Below are positions 1 to 9,005 of a stretch of DNA of 64,000 bases, one piece after another. This DNA is from G958295935 sp965224235 (lineage in GTDB: Bacteria > Chloroflexota > Dehalococcoidia > Lucifugimonadales > Lucifugimonadaceae), in contig CBDCYP010000001.1 in assembly GCA_965224235.1 (NCBI GenBank), positions 124,001 through 188,000 on the forward strand, written 5' to 3'. Within the stretch, counting starts at the first letter, position 1; every line of letters starts with the position of its first letter. A program made the translations under genes and the position numbers. The notes below the pieces were generated by a model. That model had not been told where the DNA came from. It saw nothing but the letters and a program-made list of their open reading frames with translations, and made no database searches.

Positions 1-1
1 T

Positions 2-91
2 GCCGAAGTCTCCTACACCGCGTACGGCTCGAAGCTGGCGCCGCCGCGTGAGGTCGTAAGCCTTCGCAAGTGGCGGCGCGTCTCGGGCTGA
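2..91 (+). CDS. C-terminal end of a gene cut by the window edge
   Basis: An open frame enters from the left edge and stops at TGA 89-91, giving 29 residues that end in LRKWRRVSG. The composition is protein-like (AEVSYTAYG at the visible start), but the piece is too short to assign a family. It is followed by about 250 nt without a convincing gene before the FG-GAP protein. It could equally be a chance open frame. Confidence 0.35.
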   Translation, partial: AEVSYTAYGSKLAPPREVVSLRKWRRVSG

Positions 92-344
92 CCCGGCAAC
101 GAGCGCGGGGTCGATCCCGTTGAATTCGAACGCAGTGCACCGTCGATAGACGATCAATCTACCTGGACGGGCCGAATCGCGACTTTCGTCATCGTCAACC
201 CGAACCCGGCCCGGACAGGTCTATAGCGCGCGCTAAGGAGATTGAACTGCGTCGACGGTTGAATTTGCCAGCTACACTACGCGCTACCTTGTTGCTGAGC
301 CCCGCCTGACAGCGGAGCGCGTGTCGAAACTGGAGGTACGCCAG

Positions 345-1457
345 ATGCCCGAAATGCCTGTTTTTCGCCGTCACAAAATATACGAGGGTTCTCCCGCCGA
401 ACGCATGCACTGCATGGTTGGCGATCTGGACAACGACGGTGTTCCCGAAATCGTAATCTCGACCCGCCATCCGGACGAAGTCCACTGGTTCGGCAGAACA
501 AGCAGCGGCGCCTGGGAACCACACCTGATCGATGACACATTCCCAAGCATCAGCGTCGGCGGTGTGCTCGTCGACGTCACCGGCAATGGCCAGCTCGACC
601 TGATCGCCAGCACTAGCGATAGAGGCAGCTGTGTTTTTTGGTGGGAGTGTCCGGACGATCCCACTCAAAGGTGGAAACGCCGCGAGGTGAGTCCCCTCCC
701 CGCACCCCGCACCCACGACATGATGGTGGCGGACATCGACGGTGACGGGAGGCAGGAGTTGTATGTCTGGAACCAGGACGCTGAGACGCTCTTCACAGTC
801 CCGCTGCCTGACGATCCTTATGTAACCCCTTGGCCCGGCTTTCGGCCGATCGTGACCGAAGTGAACGAGCAGTCGTTAGCGGCGGCCGACGTCGACGGCG
901 ATGGCAAGCTGGAGCTCATTGCCGGGCGTTCCTGGTATCGCATGTTGGCAAGCGGCGAGTGGGAACGGCACGTCTACACCGAGGACTTTGACGGAGAGCG
1001 GGTGGTTGCGGCCGATTTCGATGGCGACGGCCGGCCGGAGATAGCCATTTGTGAGGTGTCCGCCGACTTTGGTCAGACGTACGGTCGCCTCGCGCTGTTA
1101 AGACCGGGCGCCGACCCAGAAGACCTTTGGGAGGCCGAAGTGTTGCGGGAACGGCTTGTTGACGCGCACTCGCTGCAGGTGGCCGACTTTGATGGTGACG
1201 GGCGCCCCGATATATACGTAGGAGAGATGGGCCGGGCGGATTGGACCGTTCCGCACCCGCCTCAGCACCTGCTCTTTCTGAACCGCGGGGATCACATGGA
1301 GGAATACGTCATCGACACCGGCGTCGGAACACATGAGGGGCAGATTATCGAACTGGACGGGCGCGTCGGAATCGTTGGCAAACCTTACCGGGCGCTCGGA
1401 GACACCTCTCCGCGACCCGCGGAGGTTGACGCCCTCTACATTTATTTGCCGGATTAA
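345..1457 (+). CDS. FG-GAP/VCBS repeat protein (beta-propeller)
   Basis: A protein of about 370 residues built from repeated calcium-binding-type motifs: DLDNDGVPEI, DVTGNGQLDL, DIDGDGRQEL, DVDGDGKLEL, DFDGDGRPEI and DFDGDGRPDI. These are spaced as in FG-GAP/VCBS propellers (integrin-alpha-like). No signal peptide is visible at the chosen start, so location is unclear. The ATG at 345 was preferred over an upstream in-frame GTG (321) because GGAGG at 332-336 sits 8 nt before it. No enzymatic domain can be seen; such propellers usually serve binding or scaffolding. It stands alone, with noncoding sequence on both sides. Confidence 0.85.
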   Translation: MPEMPVFRRHKIYEGSPAERMHCMVGDLDNDGVPEIVISTRHPDEVHWFGRTSSGAWEPHLIDDTFPSISVGGVLVDVTGNGQLDLIASTSDRGSCVFWWECPDDPTQRWKRREVSPLPAPRTHDMMVADIDGDGRQELYVWNQDAETLFTVPLPDDPYVTPWPGFRPIVTEVNEQSLAAADVDGDGKLELIAGRSWYRMLASGEWERHVYTEDFDGERVVAADFDGDGRPEIAICEVSADFGQTYGRLALLRPGADPEDLWEAEVLRERLVDAHSLQVADFDGDGRPDIYVGEMGRADWTVPHPPQHLLFLNRGDHMEEYVIDTGVGTHEGQIIELDGRVGIVGKPYRALGDTSPRPAEVDALYIYLPD

Positions 1458-1926
1458 GGCATCCGCGGGTCCGGGGCGCTCAAGTGGCTCCGGGTCGGAC
1501 GCGGACGTGGCGCCATCCTCCCCGCGTATTAGCGGGCGGGGAGTGAAATGGGCGCTGGGTCCGCTCACCGCAGAGAAAAGGATTCTAACTTCCGTAAGCG
1601 CGCCGGGGCGCGGCGCAGCAGCCGACCACGGGGACGTTACTCCACGCGATGAAGAGCCTGTGCCGGTACTTTCAGCGGGAGTTGCGGCCCGGAGTACACG
1701 CTTCGCATCCGAAAGGCGGCCACAGTAGACTCTACCCAAGGGATCGGGCGGTGATTCGGAATCTGTCGTCTGCGAAGTCCTTAGCGTGTGGGAATCGAAA
1801 GATGAAAACCCTGACATGATCACACTCGTTGTTTGCGCGAACTTTCGCAATCTGATAGCTTGGCGCAATCAAGAGTCCCCGGGCAAAGACTTGCGGGGCG
1901 CATAACCGACTCCAGAGGTATCAGTC
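1458..1926. other. Noncoding stretch with no recognisable feature
   Basis: About 470 nt between the FG-GAP gene and the ferritin-like gene. Open frames on both strands here are rich in Arg, Pro and Ser and look like frame shadows. I see no RNA gene or repeat. The ferritin-like gene's ribosome site (AGAGGT) lies at the right end. Confidence 0.5.
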
Positions 1927-3357
1927 ATGGTTTCAGTTACTGAACGATACGGAGTCGACACGCGGAAACTTGGAGGGCGGTATGGGGTAGACCAGAACGC
2001 CCGAATCCTTACCCAATTCCGCGATGCGGAGTTTCACTCCATGCTGGCCTTGATGGCATGGATGCCGAGAGTAGCCGAGTGGGAAGTCAAGAAAGAAATG
2101 GGGCGTCATATCTATGATGACGCCCAGCACGCCGACCAACTGAGAAACAGGCTTCGTGAATTGAGGCGGCCGCCCAGGAGGCAGTTGAGGTCGGCAAAAG
2201 AGTTCAGGACGTTCCTTTGGATGCTGGAGCAGGCGCCTGACTCGCCTTCGTTTCTCGCCGGTATCTACCGGGTCCTTAAACCGAAGCTCATCAGCGGCTA
2301 TCACCACCACATCCAGGCTACGGATCCCGTGGCCGACGCGCCCACCATCAAGGTGCTTGAACGGCTGATACCTGAGCACGAAAAGCACATCCGCTACATG
2401 GATGGAGTTATTCAGGCTATGACCACGGAACCTGAAGCCTCCCGGAAGGTGTCTTCATGGATCGAGAAGCTGGAAGAGCTTTTCTCGAGATCCGGGGGAG
2501 CGATGATGGTTCCCGAAGTGGAGGTCACAGAGAACGATCAAGAGATTTCAACCCTCGCGGCCGAAGCGCCATATTTTACGCCGGTCACCGTAGCGGCAAG
2601 GGATCCAAATCGATTCAGGCGATGCGAAGCTGGAGAGTCGGTGGAATATGTGAAATCCCTTAGCGCCCGCGAGAAGTTGATGTGGCAGTGGCACGCCGGC
2701 GCCGACAACGAGCTCATGGCCGGTGAACTTGGCGCATCCAGTTCAAGGGAGAACCTGGACTTCCCATGGGAGTTCTTCATGGACATGTCGAGGCTGGTCT
2801 GGGACGAGGTAAGGCACACCGAAATCATAGAGAAACGCCTCGAGGCCATGGGCGGGCACATGGGCATGTACCCTCTTACGCCTGGTTCGTATGCCTACAG
2901 GTTTTCTCTCAATTACCCACTCAGGGCTACTGACCTTCACCTGTGGGGCGAGGCGCGGGGACAACTCTCGCTGTTGGCGCGTCGAGATACTTTCGGCGTA
3001 TTCGGAGACGGACTCAGCTCCAGGATGTTCGACTACATCCATGCCGATGAAGACCAGCACGTGTACTTTGGTCGCAAGTGGGTCACCGAGTATCTGATGA
3101 AAAACGAGCCCGGCAAGGCGAAGCGCATTCTGGAAGAGATACAGAATCTTAGGTTGATAAACGGCGAAGTGACCGCGGTTCCTCTCATACAAAAACCTCG
3201 ACCCGGAGGGGGCAAAGGCGGGTCGCGACATATAGACCCCGTTTCCTCAGTGGATGACATCGCCGAGTTACTGAAGGAGATGTTCCCAGAGAAGGCCGGA
3301 GAATTCGACAAAGTGAGCCATACGCTGGAGGACGGTCTTAGTCGCCCGGTTGACTGA
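1927..3357 (+). CDS. Ferritin-like DUF455-type protein, two helical domains
   Basis: A 476-residue protein with two ferritin-like (di-iron four-helix) segments. In the N-terminal half, FRDAEFHSM (about residues 31-39), HIYDDAQHADQL and the HEKHIRYMDG helix supply carboxylate and His ligands. In the C-terminal half, DNELMAGEL, WDEVRHTEII and HADEDQHVYFGRKW match the DUF455 signature (acidic-xx-His pairs ending in HV-x-x-G-x-x-W). Members are presumed to bind iron, and some relatives are hydroxylases; the substrate here is unknown. The ATG has an AGAGGT ribosome site. Two small genes on the same strand follow and may be linked to it. Confidence 0.8.
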   Translation: MVSVTERYGVDTRKLGGRYGVDQNARILTQFRDAEFHSMLALMAWMPRVAEWEVKKEMGRHIYDDAQHADQLRNRLRELRRPPRRQLRSAKEFRTFLWMLEQAPDSPSFLAGIYRVLKPKLISGYHHHIQATDPVADAPTIKVLERLIPEHEKHIRYMDGVIQAMTTEPEASRKVSSWIEKLEELFSRSGGAMMVPEVEVTENDQEISTLAAEAPYFTPVTVAARDPNRFRRCEAGESVEYVKSLSAREKLMWQWHAGADNELMAGELGASSSRENLDFPWEFFMDMSRLVWDEVRHTEIIEKRLEAMGGHMGMYPLTPGSYAYRFSLNYPLRATDLHLWGEARGQLSLLARRDTFGVFGDGLSSRMFDYIHADEDQHVYFGRKWVTEYLMKNEPGKAKRILEEIQNLRLINGEVTAVPLIQKPRPGGGKGGSRHIDPVSSVDDIAELLKEMFPEKAGEFDKVSHTLEDGLSRPVD

Positions 3358-3522
3358 TCAATTTGGGGACTGTTCCGCCACGTTCAGACTCTTTCCAGAG
3401 GGTTTAACGGCAAATTATTTTGCGCGTTGAACAAATGGGAATTTCCGGAAGCGCTTTGTTAATGGGCCGGTAGGGTACTTGTTCAGAGGTAGACGACAAG
3501 AATTCAAGTTGACTCGAAGGGG

Positions 3523-3879
3523 TTGGCAAAAATCAAGGAGGTCTTAAATTTGCCCGCCGCACCCAAAGGGCTCGCTGAAAAAATGACAGAGTTCGGTACC
3601 AGGCAGCCCATGCCCGGGGATCCCGACTACGACTCCTTTTGGTACGAGTGGATGTCACGTTGGCGCCAGGAAAGAGTTGAAGTGGCCAGGAGGGCACAGG
3701 CCGAGGGTAGCGACGTACAGCTCCGAGTTAAAGCGCAATGGGATGCGTGCGAGGCGTGCAAAGGAAGGAACGGCGAAGTGGTGGATCCGGAAACCGCTCC
3801 TGAGCCCCCGGTGAACGAATGCACGAACAAGAGAGCCTGCCTGTGCACATTTACGATCGGTCTCGAGATCGGCGTTTGA
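3523..3879 (+). CDS. Small Cys-rich hypothetical protein
   Basis: 118 residues from TTG 3523, or about 109 from TTG 3550, which has AAGGAG 9 nt upstream. The C-terminal half carries CEACKGRNGEV and, 20-odd residues later, ECTNKRACLC. This is a four-to-five Cys arrangement that could bind a metal and is loosely like the CxxC...CxC zinc knuckle of phage head-morphogenesis proteins. There is no signal peptide or membrane segment. It follows the ferritin-like gene on the same strand after 165 nt, so a shared metal-related role is possible but unproven. I do not recognise the family. Confidence 0.6.
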   Translation: MAKIKEVLNLPAAPKGLAEKMTEFGTRQPMPGDPDYDSFWYEWMSRWRQERVEVARRAQAEGSDVQLRVKAQWDACEACKGRNGEVVDPETAPEPPVNECTNKRACLCTFTIGLEIGV

Positions 3880-3940
3880 AGGATGGGCGCAGCCGCTACC
3901 GGACCGTCAACGGCCAGGCTGGTATTTGCCCGCAGAGCGA

Positions 3941-4210
3941 ATGAGCCAAGTACTTAACGAGATCGTGGCAGCCACGGATCCCAGGTGGCAACAGAAGGAA
4001 TGGGTAAACGGGTATCTCCCGTCCGGCGTTCCGTTCAGGTGGCGGCCGCTGGAATGCCAGGAAGATGGATGCGACGAGGTCGCAGTAGCGTGCGCGGTGG
4101 AAGGAGAAGAAGGGGACTGGAACCATATTTTCTCGCCGGAGAGCGATTACCTCGCCGACATTCGGCAAGACTCGCTGTATTGCGAGGCCCACGTGGGCGA
4201 CGTGATGTGA
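3941..4210 (+). CDS. Small hypothetical protein with Cys pairs
   Basis: 89 residues starting at ATG 3941; an upstream TTG at 3926 in the same frame is possible. The sequence includes WRPLECQEDGCDEVAVAC and a later LYCEAH, giving a possible zinc-binding Cys set. Codon choice looks coding, and an overlapping frame (3985-4254) is Arg-rich and looks like a shadow. It sits between the Cys-rich gene at 3523 and the ABC binding protein. No family is recognised. Confidence 0.5.
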   Translation: MSQVLNEIVAATDPRWQQKEWVNGYLPSGVPFRWRPLECQEDGCDEVAVACAVEGEEGDWNHIFSPESDYLADIRQDSLYCEAHVGDVM

Positions 4211-4356
4211 TGGACGTTAATGAACCTAAGCGGACCGAAGCTCCAACGGAATAGCAACAGATCGTGACGAAAGTCAATTTTTCATTACATAAGCCGCCAA
4301 CTCAACGCGGCACAACCGGATTGGGTGATTCACATAGATCCCCAAGGGAGGCCATT

Positions 4357-6699
4357 ATGAAGTGGTTCAAATTGCTCGCCTTAGTCTTGATATTGGGAGG
4401 CGTCGTCGCGACCCTGGGTGTGGCCTGTGGCGGTGGGACTGAAATAGTCACCAAGGTCGAGACGGTCGTCGTCGAGAAGCCGGTCGCCCAGGTGGAAAAG
4501 GTCATTGAGACGGTCATCGTCGAGAAGCCGGTCACCCGCGTAGAAAAGGTCATTGAGACGGTCGTTGTCGAACGGACGATCGAAGGCGAGAAAGTGCAGG
4601 TCATCGAGACCGTCGTCGTCGAGAAACCGGTCACTCGCATAGAAAGAGTCGTCCAGACGGTAGTCGTTGAGAAGGCGGTTACTCAGGTAGAGACGGTCGT
4701 CGAGACGGTTGTCGTTGAGAAACAAGTCACCCAGGTAGAAAAGGTCGTCGAGACGGTCATCGTCGAGCAGGCGGGGCCCTCGGTACGTCTGGACTGCAGC
4801 GACGCTGACCCGTGCTGGCCGGAGGTGATATCGGACTTCGTTCCGGCGCAGTTCAACGAGGCGCCTATGCTGGCCACAAGGGTCGCAGCCGGCGAGCTGC
4901 CGCCGCTCGAAGAGCGCCTTCCGGATCGGCCTATGGTGCTCAAGCCGAGCGATGGGGTAGGAGTCTACGGCGGCACGTTGCGCAAAGGGTTCCCGGGCCC
5001 CAACGACTTCTGGCAGATCGGTCGCCTGATGTCAGACTCCCCTCTCACCTGGGACGCAGCGCAGACGAAGGTCGAGCCGCATCATCTCGAGAGGTGGGAA
5101 CACAGCGACGATCTGACCGAATACACCCTGTACCTTCGCAAGGGAATCAAGTGGTCGGACGGGGAACTCCTCACCGTCGAAGACTACATGTTCGCCTATG
5201 AGGACATTTTCCTGAACCCGGACCTGGGCGCCGGCTATGGGACGCAGACGCTGCTCGTCGGTGGTGAGATCGGCGTGCATGAAAAGATCGATGACTACAC
5301 GCTTAAGATCACGTTCGCGGAGCCGTATGGCATCTTCCTGGAGAGGTACGCGAGTATCGGAGCCGGCCTACTTGGATACGGAAGTACCGGACCTTCTGCC
5401 TATGCGCCCAGGCACTACATGGAGCAGTTCCACCCGAACTACATCGGGGAGGACAAAGCCAATGAACAGGCCAAGGCCGCGGGGTTCGAAAACTGGGTCA
5501 CGTACTTCAAGAACCGGATCTGGGCGTGGACGAACCCCGAAGTGCCAACCCTCACGCCGTGGGTGGTCAAGACACCAAACACCTCGACCACCATCATCAT
5601 GGAGCGCAATCCGTACTACTTCGCGGTTGACCCGGAAGGGAACCAATTGCCGTACATCGACCGCGTCGAGATGACCCTCGTTGAGGATCTGGAAGTTCTC
5701 AACCTGCGGGCAATTGCCGGGGAGTACGACTACCAGTCGCGGCACATTCAGACCTCGAAGCTGCCGGTCCATGTTCAGAACGCCGAGAAGGGTGGTTACC
5801 GCATTCTGCTGAACAGCACCCCAAACACCTCACCTGCCTCCATCTGGTTCAACATCGACTACGACGCCGATCCCGAGATCGCCGAGTACACGGCAAAGAG
5901 CAAGGAGTTCCGGCAGGCCCTGTCGATGTCCATAGAACGCGACCAGATAAACGAAGCGTTCTTCCTTGGTTTAGGCGTCGGGTCGAGTCAGTGTCCGCAA
6001 TTCGGGGCCGCCCCGTACCTGCAGACCGACTTCTACGATAAGGAGTACGGGACCTTGCGGGCGGAAAGGGCCAACGAGATCCTCGACTCCATCGGACTGG
6101 ACCAGCGAGATAGCGAAGGTTTCCGGTTGATGCCGAGCGGAAGGCGCATTGTCGTGCGACTGGATACGTGGAACGGCGGCGTTGGCGGCAAGATGCCTGA
6201 CATCATGGAGATGGTTGCCGACCATTGGGAGACAAACGTTGGCGTCAAAACGGAAGTAAACCCGGTGGAACGCAGCCTGCTGCGGACGAGGGGACTGGCT
6301 AACGAGAACATGACCTACGTTCACAGCTTGGGCCTCGCCAAGCCGTTCCTGGAGGGTGAAATCCGGCTCACGGGGCGCTGGGCGCCGAAGGCAGGCGACT
6401 GGTTGCTGGACCCAAGTTCGGTTCCCGGCTACGAGCCTCCCGATTGGGTAAAGCAGATCATCGACCTTCAGCAGAAAGGCCTCCAGACCACTGGACAGGA
6501 ACGTATCGACTTTGGCAGGCAGATAATCGAGTTGCAATGTGACCAGATGTTCGACATTGCAACGGTCACTGGTCTCAAGAGCATCACCCTGGTAAACAAC
6601 GACTTGCTCAACATCCCGTACCCGTTGTACGGCTCGGTCTACGCTTTGACGCCCAGCAACGGCTTCCCGCCAACGTGGTCATTTGGCATTCAACAGTAG
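4357..6699 (+). CDS. ABC importer substrate-binding lipoprotein (peptide/nickel family 5)
   Basis: A 780-residue extracytoplasmic solute-binding protein. ATG 4357 was chosen for its GGGAGG ribosome site and because it starts a lipoprotein signal, MKWFKLL...LGVAC, with the lipid-modified Cys at residue 24. Upstream in-frame starts would bury that signal. Residues 29-138 are degenerate VEKPVxxVEKVIETVVVEK-type repeats, likely a stalk between membrane and binding lobe. The rest has family-5 features: LRKGIKWSDGELLTVEDYMF, then FRQALSMSIERDQINEAFF. It heads an operon of two permeases and two ATPases, so the importer is complete. The substrate (peptide, oligosaccharide or sugar-acid derivative) cannot be read from sequence; the downstream dehydratase suggests a sugar acid. 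Confidence 0.92.
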   Translation: MKWFKLLALVLILGGVVATLGVACGGGTEIVTKVETVVVEKPVAQVEKVIETVIVEKPVTRVEKVIETVVVERTIEGEKVQVIETVVVEKPVTRIERVVQTVVVEKAVTQVETVVETVVVEKQVTQVEKVVETVIVEQAGPSVRLDCSDADPCWPEVISDFVPAQFNEAPMLATRVAAGELPPLEERLPDRPMVLKPSDGVGVYGGTLRKGFPGPNDFWQIGRLMSDSPLTWDAAQTKVEPHHLERWEHSDDLTEYTLYLRKGIKWSDGELLTVEDYMFAYEDIFLNPDLGAGYGTQTLLVGGEIGVHEKIDDYTLKITFAEPYGIFLERYASIGAGLLGYGSTGPSAYAPRHYMEQFHPNYIGEDKANEQAKAAGFENWVTYFKNRIWAWTNPEVPTLTPWVVKTPNTSTTIIMERNPYYFAVDPEGNQLPYIDRVEMTLVEDLEVLNLRAIAGEYDYQSRHIQTSKLPVHVQNAEKGGYRILLNSTPNTSPASIWFNIDYDADPEIAEYTAKSKEFRQALSMSIERDQINEAFFLGLGVGSSQCPQFGAAPYLQTDFYDKEYGTLRAERANEILDSIGLDQRDSEGFRLMPSGRRIVVRLDTWNGGVGGKMPDIMEMVADHWETNVGVKTEVNPVERSLLRTRGLANENMTYVHSLGLAKPFLEGEIRLTGRWAPKAGDWLLDPSSVPGYEPPDWVKQIIDLQQKGLQTTGQERIDFGRQIIELQCDQMFDIATVTGLKSITLVNNDLLNIPYPLYGSVYALTPSNGFPPTWSFGIQQ
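4441..4770 (+). repeat. Degenerate in-frame repeats coding the Val-Glu-Lys stalk
   Basis: About 330 nt of imperfect tandem units built on GAGACGGTCGTCGTCGAGAA-like words, coding for VEKxVTxVEKVIETV-type peptides. Unit length is near 45-60 nt. The peptide pattern alternates Val pairs with Glu/Lys, as in a coiled or extended fibre. A shorter version of the same repeat occurs in the other binding protein, at about 19340-19480 on the minus strand. Confidence 0.8.
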
Positions 6700-6851
6700 G
6701 GATGTCCAGGAACAGCCTCCAAGGGTTGATCGAAGAAACGCAGCGGGCCGGTCCTTCTTTCCTCCGTGGGGAGGGAAGAAGGTCGGATCCGTCGTGGGTT
6801 CCCGCAGCTCTCAAATGACTCGGGAATTTCGGTCGATCTAGGGTTGCCGCG

Positions 6852-7847
6852 ATGCTGGCCTATCTGGTCCGTCGAGTACTCTACGCGGTTCTGGCGCTGT
6901 GGGCGGTTTCGGTCCTTTCTTTCTTCATCATCCAACTCCCGGCTGGAGACTACGTCAACGCGTACATCGCTTCCCTTGAATCGCTAGGTGAGGGAGGACT
7001 TCCGAATGATGCGGCCGAAACTATACGCGAAACCTACGGTATCGACCGGCCGCTGCCCGTGCAGTACTTCAAGTGGATCACGCGAATCCTCTTCGATTTC
7101 GACTTTGGCATCTCATTCCAGTCCAGCGCTCCGGTAAGCGAAATAATCGGTCCCCGTCTGCTGCTCACAGTTGTCCTGGCGCTGGCCACAGTGGTCTTTA
7201 CCTGGATTATCGCCATCCCCATCGGGATCATCTCGGCGGTCAAGCAGTATTCGGTACTTGACTACGTAGTAACTTTTCTGGGTTTTCTCGGTCTGGCGGT
7301 ACCGGACTTCCTGTTGGCGTTGGTGCTCCTGTACGTCGCATTCGCCTGGTTCGATTTCAGCGTGGGCGGGCTGTTCTCGCCGGAATACGTGAATGCTCCC
7401 TGGACTCTCGCCAGGATCGGCGACTTGGGCCTGCACATGATCATACCGATGATCGTATTGGGTACTTCAGGAACAGCGGCGACCATTCGCATTGTCCGGG
7501 CAAATCTCCTGGACGAGTTGCGCAAGCCGTACGTCGTCGCGGCGCGAGCCAAAGGCGTTCCCGAGTGGAAGCTGATTCTCAAGTACCCGGTGCGAATTGC
7601 AATGAATCCGGTGATCAGTCTGACCGCCTACATTCTCCCGTTCCTGATCTCGGGAAGCATCATCGTCTCGGTAGTGCTGGCCCTGCCTACGATGGGGCCG
7701 GTGCTACTGCAGTCTCTACTTGCGCAGGACATGTTCCTGGCGGGCTCTATCATCTTGCTCGTCGGGGCGATGACGATCATCGGGACGTTACTTTCCGACA
7801 TTCTTCTCGTTTGGGCGGACCCGCGCGTTCGATTCGAGGCACAGTAG
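6852..7847 (+). CDS. ABC importer permease, DppB/OppB type
   Basis: A 331-residue integral membrane protein that begins LAYLVRRVLYAVLALWAVS, the typical first helix of DppB-type permeases, with about six predicted helices. The EAA loop is visible as VAARAKGVPEWKLILKY, which contacts the ATPases. It is the third-to-last membrane component of the operon, starting 152 nt after the binding protein and ending 3 nt before the next permease. The ribosome site at ATG 6852 is weak, so it may depend on coupling or readthrough. Confidence 0.92.
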   Translation: MLAYLVRRVLYAVLALWAVSVLSFFIIQLPAGDYVNAYIASLESLGEGGLPNDAAETIRETYGIDRPLPVQYFKWITRILFDFDFGISFQSSAPVSEIIGPRLLLTVVLALATVVFTWIIAIPIGIISAVKQYSVLDYVVTFLGFLGLAVPDFLLALVLLYVAFAWFDFSVGGLFSPEYVNAPWTLARIGDLGLHMIIPMIVLGTSGTAATIRIVRANLLDELRKPYVVAARAKGVPEWKLILKYPVRIAMNPVISLTAYILPFLISGSIIVSVVLALPTMGPVLLQSLLAQDMFLAGSIILLVGAMTIIGTLLSDILLVWADPRVRFEAQ

Positions 7848-7850
7848 CAG

Positions 7851-8996
7851 TTGGCATCACTTACTGATCGGCCCCAGACCGGTGTCAACGTGGCGCTGGA
7901 CGAAGAGCAATTTAGTGTTGCTTCGCAGCGCCAACTCATTTGGTGGCGGTTCAAGAAACACAGGGTCGCGTTGTTCGCGACCGTGATCGTCGGACTGTTC
8001 TACTTGACGGTGATCGGCGCCGACTTAATCGCGTACAGCCACCCATCGGACAACGAGGCGTTCCGGGGCTTGATACCGCCCCAGCCGGTTCGTCTGTTCG
8101 ACGGCTGGAAGCCCAGTCTCCACGTCTGTGCTGTTTCCGGAGCTCGTGACCCCGAGACCTTCGTCAAGGTCTACGAACGGGACTGCTCCGAGAAATACCA
8201 CTTGCGGCTGTTCGCACGGGGGTACGAGTACAAGTTTCTCGGCATCATACCTACAGATCGACACCTGATCGGTATGAGCGATTCGAACCATCGGAGCGAG
8301 GAGCGTATATTCATTTTCGGCACGGATGAACAAGGCCGCGACATGTTCAGCCGGATTGTCTTCGGGACTCGTGTTTCGTTAATGATCGGCCTGGTCGGGG
8401 TCGCCATGAGCCTCACCCTTGGAGTCGTGTTGGGCGCCTTATCCGGGTTCTACGGAGGTTTGGTCGACAACGTCATCCAGCGTATTTCGGAGATCATTCG
8501 CGCCATACCCACCATTCCTTTGTGGATGGGCCTGGCGGCCGCGTTGCCCATCGACTGGTCGGTTTTGAGGATCTACTTCGCCATCACCATCATCATTTCG
8601 CTATTCGCGTGGACTGACCTCGCGCGCGTGGTGCGCGGCCGGTTCCTGGCCATGCGGGAAGAAGATTTTGTAACGGCAGCGATGCTCGCCGGCGCAAAAC
8701 AGCGCAGGATCATATTCCGGCACATGCTGCCTTCTTTTTATAGCCATCTCATCGCCGCCGGCACGTTGGCGTTGCCCTTCATGATTATCAGCGAGACGGC
8801 GCTGAGTTTCCTCGGACTGGGCCTTCGCACGCCCGCTATTAGCTGGGGTACCCTGCTTCACAACGCTCAGAACATCCAGGCAATTGCCATCACCCCCTGG
8901 CTGTTGATTCCTGCCTTACCGGTAATTGTCGTTATCCTGGCCTTCAACTTCATGGGTGACGGCCTGCGGGATGCGGCTGACCCCTACGCAGCGTGA
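7851..8996 (+). CDS. ABC importer permease, DppC/OppC type
   Basis: 381 residues from TTG 7851, starting 3 nt after the DppB-type stop, which suggests translational coupling. The N-terminal helix (about 40-60) is followed by a long periplasmic insert with two Cys-containing segments. The core has GTDEQGRDMFSRIVFGTR, the DppC hallmark, and the EAA loop AAMLAGAKQRRIIFRH. It is longer than many DppC proteins (about 300) because of the insert at about residues 65-150. It pairs with the preceding permease to form the channel. Confidence 0.92.
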   Translation: MASLTDRPQTGVNVALDEEQFSVASQRQLIWWRFKKHRVALFATVIVGLFYLTVIGADLIAYSHPSDNEAFRGLIPPQPVRLFDGWKPSLHVCAVSGARDPETFVKVYERDCSEKYHLRLFARGYEYKFLGIIPTDRHLIGMSDSNHRSEERIFIFGTDEQGRDMFSRIVFGTRVSLMIGLVGVAMSLTLGVVLGALSGFYGGLVDNVIQRISEIIRAIPTIPLWMGLAAALPIDWSVLRIYFAITIIISLFAWTDLARVVRGRFLAMREEDFVTAAMLAGAKQRRIIFRHMLPSFYSHLIAAGTLALPFMIISETALSFLGLGLRTPAISWGTLLHNAQNIQAIAITPWLLIPALPVIVVILAFNFMGDGLRDAADPYAA

Positions 8997-9005
8997 GAAC
9001 GTGAA

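Noticed and set aside
195..716. Long minus-strand open frames opposite the FG-GAP gene
   Set aside because: They mirror the strongly coding plus-strand frame with its calcium-type repeats and have no family features.
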